From Piezodorus guildinii (lineage: Eukaryota; Arthropoda; Insecta; Hemiptera; Pentatomidae): a stretch of 64,000 bases of DNA. Shown in pieces: positions 58,043 to 64,000 of the stretch. The stretch spans positions 52,619,917 through 52,683,916 of the forward strand of contig CM041297.1 of assembly GCA_023052935.1 (NCBI GenBank), written 5' to 3'. The first letter of the stretch is position 1. Every line of letters begins with the position of its first letter. The translations under genes and the position numbers were made by a program. Under the pieces are notes generated by a model that did not search any database, was not told the origin of the DNA, and saw nothing but the letters and a program-made list of their open reading frames with translations.

Positions 58043-58247
58043 AATAAATTGTGCCATGTGTACCACCAACTCATACTGTCAAAGGTCACATTCAGATAAC
58101 GGTGTCACAATTCAATATATATCTATACAAGGTGATGATGTTTTACAATTAAATGAAACAATAATAACAAACCATCCATTCTCAACATAATCTACTTTTA
58201 AAAACGTATTATTCTTTCCAACGTAATACCAGTGCAAGAACAAGAAT

Positions 58248-58935
58248 TTTTTTTTAAATTATATTTTATTGTTTTTTACAACTGTGTATACAAATACAAT
58301 AAGCAAAATGGCTGAATTACAATAACAGGCATGAATAGACATGTAAAGAATCTACCCAGAGGTAATACTTCAAAGTTTATTTTATGAGCAGGTCTCTAGG
58401 CCACCGTCTTTTCAGGCGCCTCAGAGGACTACCGGGAATAGATGTAGATGAGAGGTTACGGACCAGCGGGTTTGAGTGGGTTGGTAGTTTGGAATTGGAG
58501 GTGCATCAATCGTGGGCCATGTCTGTAACCAGTGGGATATTTAGGGCTCTAAGGATAAGTTTGTTAGTTACAAAGTAAGAAGCATTGAGGATTTTATTGT
58601 AGGATTTTGGATTACAAGGATTGCATACGGGAGGAGTTTGGAAGTTTAGTGGACTCCCATAGCTCAATGCCATAGGTCCAAATAGGTCTGATAATCGTTA
58701 TGCAAATTAGTTTTTGTAGTAAATAGAGAGTTTTGATCGTTTGTCGAGTAAGTGTTGTAGTAAGCGGTATTTGCAGACAGTTTCTTATCATTTCAGTCTA
58801 GTGTGAGGATGGCAAGTAAGGCCCTATCTAGATGGAGTCCAAGGTAACGGGTCTGTTCAACAGGGATTAGTGGAATGTTGCCAAAGGATATAGTTGGACA
58901 GGTAGTCATAGGCTTGCGACGAATCGAGTATTAAA
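58248..58935 (-). pseudogene. J2 Jockey-like RT C-terminal fragment, minus strand
   Basis: The plus strand is the reverse of the J2 3' half: 'tttattgttttttacaactg' (3' UTR), 'ggtctctaggccaccgtctt' (terminal W-P-R-D-L-x codons), 'gaggattttattgtaggattttgg', 'ctcccatagctcaatgccataggtccaaata' (the I-W-T-Y-G-x-E-L-W region) and 'gggtctgttcaacagggatt' (before Y-L-G). About 220 codons survive, with stops. Flanked by a T-run on the left and an A-run (58933-58945) on the right. Confidence 0.85.
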
Positions 58936-58949
58936 AAAAAAAAAATCAC

Positions 58950-59590
58950 TTCTTTCGGCAGTCACTACTACTGCCTGAATTTTATTTTTTCCCCTCTATT
59001 ATTTGTACATACAAACAAAATTCAAAACAGTATAAATTATTTGTTGTACATTTAATAAATTCGGATTTTATTAACCATCAGTCTAAATTACTTCCCTTAT
59101 TCCTTACTTTTATCATTATTTATTTGAATGATTGCAATAATAATATAAGTTTTAAACATTAGTATAAGTAAGCCGATTAGTATGAGGTAACGGCTGTATG
59201 GCAGGACTATTGGAAGCAGTTACCGCATCCTTCCTCAGTTTTTTCGCCCCCGGCATCACGTCCTAGACTTCTTCACACATCAGTTATCACGTTATCGATA
59301 GCAATTATCGAATTACGCCATTATTGCATCACGATTAATCAGCAACGATTTGCCTGACGAATGGTTACAGCCTCGTTGCAAAGTGGTCGGAGTCGTTGAT
59401 GTGTGAACTGTTCCTTAATGTCATTATTGCTGTCGCCTTTACTATGTTTCTTATGTGCCTTCCAAATAGCGATTGCTGAGAGGGAATGATTTTCTCAACA
59501 ACTGCCATTAGACTAGAGCCAGTGATCGGCAGTCGTACGGTTTGTTAGCCAACTCTTGATGTTAGGTATACTAATTCATCTATCGTAGGT
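58950..59590. other. No recognisable gene; balanced-composition segment
   Basis: 59170-59560 is less AT-rich, has no copies in the window and contains many ATTA/ATCGAT-like words ('gttatcgatagcaattatcg', 'catcacgattaatc'). This could be a conserved regulatory element or an old repeat; no support beyond composition. Confidence 0.35.
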
Positions 59591-59699
59591 GGAATGGAGA
59601 TTCATTATACCCGTCGATGGTTCCTTTGTGCGTATTCAGAAGTCAAAATTTCAGTTATTTCAGTAAAGGTTAAATTTATATATGGGATGTATATTATAT

Positions 59700-60144
59700 A
59701 TATTTGTTATTCAGAACTTTTGAAAAGGAAAAAATACAAATGTTGTCAAGAGGTGTTTTACCTTGATACTGAAGGGTCGACAAGATTTTTGGACATCTTA
59801 GCATTTAGTGCCACAGAAAAGAAAGCACTGATAGTAGATCCCACTATCAGATATAAAACAAATGACCGAGTACAAGGTGAACGAATTCACGATAATTTAG
59901 AACAAATCTACCAAGAGAGAGACAAATTTATACGAAATGTATTCTATACCTGCAAGAAAAAAATCGTGAAGAGTACGGCTAAAGAGAATTTACAGTGACG
60001 GAACTTTGGTTCGAAAGCAGAGGGACTATCCTAGCTACTATATTATTTTTGGAGAGGTATGGACTAGAAAGAAAACAGTTACAAAACGTAGCGGAGACCA
60101 TAATCCTGGACTCATTTGGAATCCTGCATCACCACACATATTGA
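59700..60144 (+). pseudogene. Retroelement C-terminal domain resembling the R2-type endonuclease region
   Basis: The frame 59594-59998 contains D-T-E-G-S-T-R-F-L-D-I-L-A-F, then A-L-I-V-D-P-T-I-R-Y-K-T and a charged helix (L-E-Q-I-Y-Q-E-R-D-K-F). A -1-type frame change at about 59995 continues with V-T-E-L-W-F-E-S-R-G-T-I, and a C-terminal helix to the stop at 60142-60144. 'G-S-x-R-x-x-D-I...(V/L)DPT-x-R-(F/Y)' followed by '(W)-F-G-x-R-G-T' is the pattern I associate with the C-terminal restriction-like endonuclease region of R2/NeSL-type and related retrotransposons widespread in arthropods; recalled, not searched. RT is not adjacent. An ATG-started single gene is unlikely because the first 45 codons look non-homologous. 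Confidence 0.6.
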
Positions 60145-60149
60145 GACTA

Positions 60150-61440
60150 GGCTGGATTTATTAGGCTGGTACATGAACAATTTATCAAATGATTAATGTC
60201 TATATATTTCCATTTGGCAGTGTCTTCCTCTATTTTTTCTTTGAAATTGTCTTTAGGATTGATCCTGTATGCTGTGTACTCATAGAAAATCAGCGAAGTT
60301 GAGCAGTAGATCCAAATGGGAATTTCTCTCTCTTGAAGAACCAGACACAGAGTCGGTTGCAATATACGGGCATACGATGTAATAGTTTCTCTGTCGTACT
60401 ATAGAAGATGTGTGGTAATTATGAGTTATAATAACCTTTTTTGCCACTAGTCGGATCGTTGTTTTAGTAAGATTTAAAACTAAATTAAATGAGTACTTTT
60501 GTACCTTCTAAAAATAATTGCAAATTTTAAAGGAATTGTGTTGTTTTTGAATGGAAACTGGTACCGGATTTCGATAAAACTTTACGATTAGAATAAAAAC
60601 GATCAATTAAGTAAAAAGAAATCTATAATTATAATACTTTCGGAAATATTTCATGATTATGTGTTCAAAGTATTATAACTATATTTATCATTAAAAACAA
60701 ATAGTAATATATCTCAATAATAATCTAGGTAGTCTCATACAATTATATATTAGGATTCATCTAAGAATAAATACGGATCCTTTATAGGTACTGAACCTTT
60801 GATGAGTTTTATACACCTCAACACTACAGGTGACACCTAAAGGGACAATTTTTTTTTTTTCTTTTTCCACTAAAAATACGTAAACGCATCACGTGATGAA
60901 GGCAGTTTTTTATCACGCAATCGAACTAGGGAATCTATTTTGTGACTACCTTTTTATGAGTTATTTATAACGCTACCGACAAGCGAAGATACTAGTCACA
61001 AAAATCCTATCACGCCATTACAGTTAATTTGTCTATCTGTAGGTAAACAAAGAAAGTGTTGGTCACAACTTAATTTTTTTGTTTTTGTTGTTTTCATTAT
61101 TGCTATTTTACTTGATCCCGTATCTGACAGATCTGACTATTGGTATTCAGTTATTACTCACACGTGAGGGCCCCATCACACATTATTCGTTAGCGTTTCC
61201 TCGAAAGCGGTTGCTATCTGATGAATGGCGTGGTCACATGTCCATGCCGTACCCTGCGTGGACCTAAACGCTCTTCTATCTGATCTCACCCGACACATGT
61301 TAAATATTGTTCGTGGATAAGTGAACCTGGAAAAATCCCAAACGAGCCAAGCTATTACGATTGACCACGGCTTTAGGACACAATACGGTTTTAACTAATA
61401 ATGTTTACCCAAATCATCCTGACAGGACAGAAAATATAAA
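60150..61440. other. No recognisable gene
   Basis: AT-rich to 61050. 61060-61330 is more balanced and contains a 62-codon frame without motifs. 'cacgtgatgaaggcag' and 'tatcacgcaatcg' near 60890 are isolated. Nothing matches the repeat families found elsewhere. Confidence 0.4.
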
Positions 61441-61443
61441 ATA

Positions 61444-62460
61444 TCTGGTGGGCGCATCACACTATTTTCACTTACCTCGGCTGTTGAAATAACTTTAAGA
61501 GCTATTGAGCAAAATTAAATTTAAAAATTTTTTTTTTTTCCTTTATATCTTTATTTACACCTGTCAGAAGATGTCTGACAATCAGCAAATGTGCTGGACA
61601 AAAGTAAAATCAGACATGATAGGCATGGGGAATTAAAGTGCCCAGCAGCACCCCTTCCAAGGCTTTAATCTAGCTGAGGAGGTCCCTCATCCAGTTTCGT
61701 TTTAGCCTTCTTCTGACCGGCATTTCAGCAACTGACATGTCGTTAATCAGTCTATTGTCGTGTCCGTTAAGTTTAATGTGAAATCGAGAATAGAGTGTTC
61801 GTATATGTTGGTCAACTGTTGTAAAAAAAAAATTAATTTCAATGAAAATTGTTTTTATTTTCTTTGTAAACATATGATTTAGATTAAATAATATAGAAAA
61901 ATCAAACTGTTACGCATCATTATCAGCAATAATTTTATGTCATATTCGTCACCTTACATTACCTTTTACAACTATGTATGTAAGATAATATTTTTCTAAA
62001 ATCTTTAGCTTTCCAACGGTATATATTACGCATTTATGTAGCTGTTTTTATGTCAAATAAAACATAAAAAAAAAAAACTTATATTAAAAAAATAAGGTTA
62101 TTCTTTTCTCCTTTAGTTGGCTATTAAATTCGTTCACATTTTATATTTAGCGTTTTTTTATCAATCTTAATAAGAAGATATGGGTATTCTTTTTAATTTA
62201 TAAAATGGAAGGTACTTTAAAGGAAGAAAATTTAAAATATCGGCAGGAAAGCCCTGTCATATTTAAGCCCACATAATTTTACATCGATACAGAGAGTTTA
62301 ATTATAACCGTTTAGGCCGTTTTTGACAAAATTGTAAAGAGGTACAAAATGCATGGTATAAAGTGGCTCTTGTGGTTAGCAGATTTTGATGAAAACGTTG
62401 CTGTAACATCTCAGGTGTATTTTAAAATATGAAATTACAGTTTTATATTACCGTATAGAT
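61444..62460 (+). mobile_element. HINE-like element, copy H, split by a Jockey insertion
   Basis: Starts 'tctggtgggcgcatcacact' plus 'ttttcacttacctcgg' and resumes after the insertion with 'ttatcagcaat.attttatgtc', 'aaaatctttagctttccaacggtat', 'cctttagttggctatt' and 'gtaacatctcaggtgtattt'. The 3' palindrome end is missing. The insertion (61530-61825) must be younger than this copy. Confidence 0.75.
61530..61825 (-). mobile_element. 5'-truncated J1 Jockey-like insertion inside a HINE-like copy
   Basis: The minus strand reads H-I-R-T-L-Y-S-R-F-H-I-K-L-N-G-H (from about 61812), ending R-R-R-L-K-R-N-W-M-R-D-L-L-S with stop near 61670, closely matching the end of the copy at 5575-7165. Below it are the 3' UTR ('agcaaatgtgctgga') and a T-run at 61530-61541 (reversed poly(A)). 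Only about 50 codons were inserted. Possible target duplication around 'aaattaaattt'/'aaaaattaattt' is imperfect. Confidence 0.85.
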
Positions 62461-63170
62461 GAAGTATGGAAACGTTTGGACATTGGTACATTGGTAATAT
62501 ATATATATTTTTTTTTTATCATTCAAAGCAATATAGCTCTATTGGTATGTATGATTATAAATATTCTCCACTACATTTTGTGCGAGGCAACTGCCAAAAT
62601 TTTGATTCGAGCAAAACCGACAGAGTGTGCGCCAACACTAAAAAATCTATTCCAAATAATACTTTTATCATTGAAAACAATATATCTCTTAGCAAAAACT
62701 GTTACAAACGGAAATAAATTTAAATGTTGAATGCGAGCAAAACCAACACAGCTTTTTTGACTTTGAGCGTGTTAATAAAACCCCAATACCTAATAAATGT
62801 AGCAAAACGACACTATTACATTTGAACTAACATAGCTCCTAGCGACAAAGATTACGAGTATATAACAAAATGCACTCTCCACTAAATTTCACACTTTTTA
62901 ACTTCCATCTGATTTGTCGACCCGAGTAACACCAACAGAGCTAGAGAACGTGTCAAACTGAGAACACAATAAAAGTTACAGGCCTCCCAGCAAAAGACAT
63001 ATGTCGAAATAATAGCGGCAACATTTTAGTGCTTTAAACATCCAAATTATCCAAATGGAACATTTATACTAAAAACATATATATGTAACTAGGAGCTTTC
63101 CAGAGAAACATCTTCATGAGGCAGTCTTCCAGAGCAATACAACAATATATATTACTTTCGTTGCCTGTTT
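62460..63170. other. No recognisable gene
   Basis: AT-rich with phrases repeated locally: 'gagcaaaaccgacagagtgtg' (about 62609), 'gagcaaaaccaacacagctt' (about 62735) and 'gagtaacaccaacagagct' (about 62924), and 'aacatagctcctagcgac' near 62828. This looks like a diverged short tandem structure of about 120-190 bases. Overlapping frames at 62466-62730 are not supported. Confidence 0.4.
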
Positions 63171-63179
63171 CAGATGAGC

Positions 63180-63560
63180 AGATGTGCCAAGGAAGAAGAC
63201 AAGAGAAGAGAAGATTAAAGATGATGACATGTGTTCCTCCCGAGGTGGCACGGCACGACCTGCGGGGACAAATACCAGGAGAGGATGAGCCTTATTAAAC
63301 AAGGAGAGGCAATTGCAGAGCGAGAGGAAAAGAGTGACATTACCCCTCGTTGCGATAATAGGGGGCAGGCGGCTCGCGGTCCATTACCGATTCCCGCGTC
63401 GGCGTTGAACCGCTGGGTTCTCTGACCGTGTCTTCATGTGGTCATGCGGTCCCAACCAAATATTTGTCCACGCCGATTTGCCGGTGACGGATTACACAGG
63501 TGATTGCGTCGGCTTGATTACATGTCGTTTCCGCAGGTAGTTTTTGCATAGTTACATGTG
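63180..63560. other. GC-rich, CpG-containing segment without repeat copies
   Basis: 'attcccgcgtcggcgttgaa', 'gacctgcggggacaaatacc' and 'cgccgatttgccggtgacgg' contrast with AT-rich flanks. Short frames on both strands have no recognised motif. Regulatory or exon-like status cannot be decided. The remainder to 64000 is AT-rich with nothing recognised. Confidence 0.4.
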
Positions 63561-64000
63561 GATTGTTGAGTCTTGAGAGGGGGAATCATACCTATTACGA
63601 TGACTTGAACAACTATAAACTTTTTACAATAATTATTTTGCTATTTTACGTTTTAAAAAGTATAATACTTGCTTATATTATTGATACTCGTAAATCTGTA
63701 TATAAGATACAATACGTAACAACATGAGGTTAATACATATTCCAATATCTTGACCGAATGCAAGAAGCGTGGGTTGTTAATGCTGGGTAATGCGTTAGTA
63801 ACATTGAGCCAAAACAGAAATCCTATAATTTAATGATGAAGAAAGTAAAGTGAGTCCTATAGTTGGGGGGAAATATACCCATAAAGTAGAGCTGAAATGA
63901 CCATTTTATTTATCTTGACTATGTGTTTCAGCTTGTGTTCCTTGTGTGTTCTTCTTTAACTGATGTGTAGCTGTGAAACATGGACATTAACAAGTACCTT

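Overview
This window looks like AT-rich intergenic DNA from an animal nuclear genome, most likely an arthropod. The evidence is indirect: no bacterial-style gene packing, no ribosome-binding sites, many (TA)n and poly(A)/(T) tracts, tRNA-derived SINEs, 5'-truncated non-LTR retrotransposons of Jockey-, I/R1- and RTE-like type, a Ty3/gypsy element primed by tRNA-Phe, and a Tc1-like element. I found no host protein-coding gene, rRNA or intact tRNA gene that I can support. Almost every long reading frame is a transposable-element remnant.

Layout. 0-5 kb: a long poly(T), a tail-to-tail inverted pair of SINEs, a full-length copy of a ~0.9 kb non-autonomous repeat (called HINE-like here) and a GC-rich pyrimidine-rich block. 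5-16 kb: a Jockey-like reverse transcriptase (RT) copy with its 3' tail, then several older non-LTR fragments and degenerate SINEs. 16-23 kb: a second HINE-like copy, RTE-like remnants on both strands, the inverted 3' end of an I-like element ending in TTAGGG-type repeats, and a tandem duplication carrying (TA)n. 23.8-29.05 kb: the best-preserved object, a Ty3/gypsy element with near-identical 183-bp LTRs, tRNA-Phe primer site, gag, protease, RT, RNase H and integrase, inserted in (TA)n. 29-37 kb: non-LTR fragments, two copies of a second SINE family, and a nested set (Tc1-like element containing a SINE, with a Jockey-like fragment at its right edge, each retroelement with its own 10-bp target duplication). 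37-46 kb: more HINE-like copies and an unexplained 84-codon frame. 45.5-50.5 kb: a low-copy direct duplication in which one copy has a SINE and the other has the empty site, followed by an RTE-like RT. 51-58 kb: two RNase H-bearing non-LTR remnants on opposite strands. 58-64 kb: another Jockey-like fragment, a C-terminal retroelement domain resembling the R2 endonuclease region, and a HINE-like copy split by a Jockey-like insertion.

The gypsy element is the only one close to functional: one difference between its LTRs and all catalytic domains present, but with a TGA between gag and protease and two frame changes in homopolymers before RT. The HINE-like family is the most numerous element (about ten full or partial copies). 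Boundaries of non-LTR fragments and old repeats are estimated by eye, typically to within 10-50 bp. Family names rest on motif recognition, without database searches.
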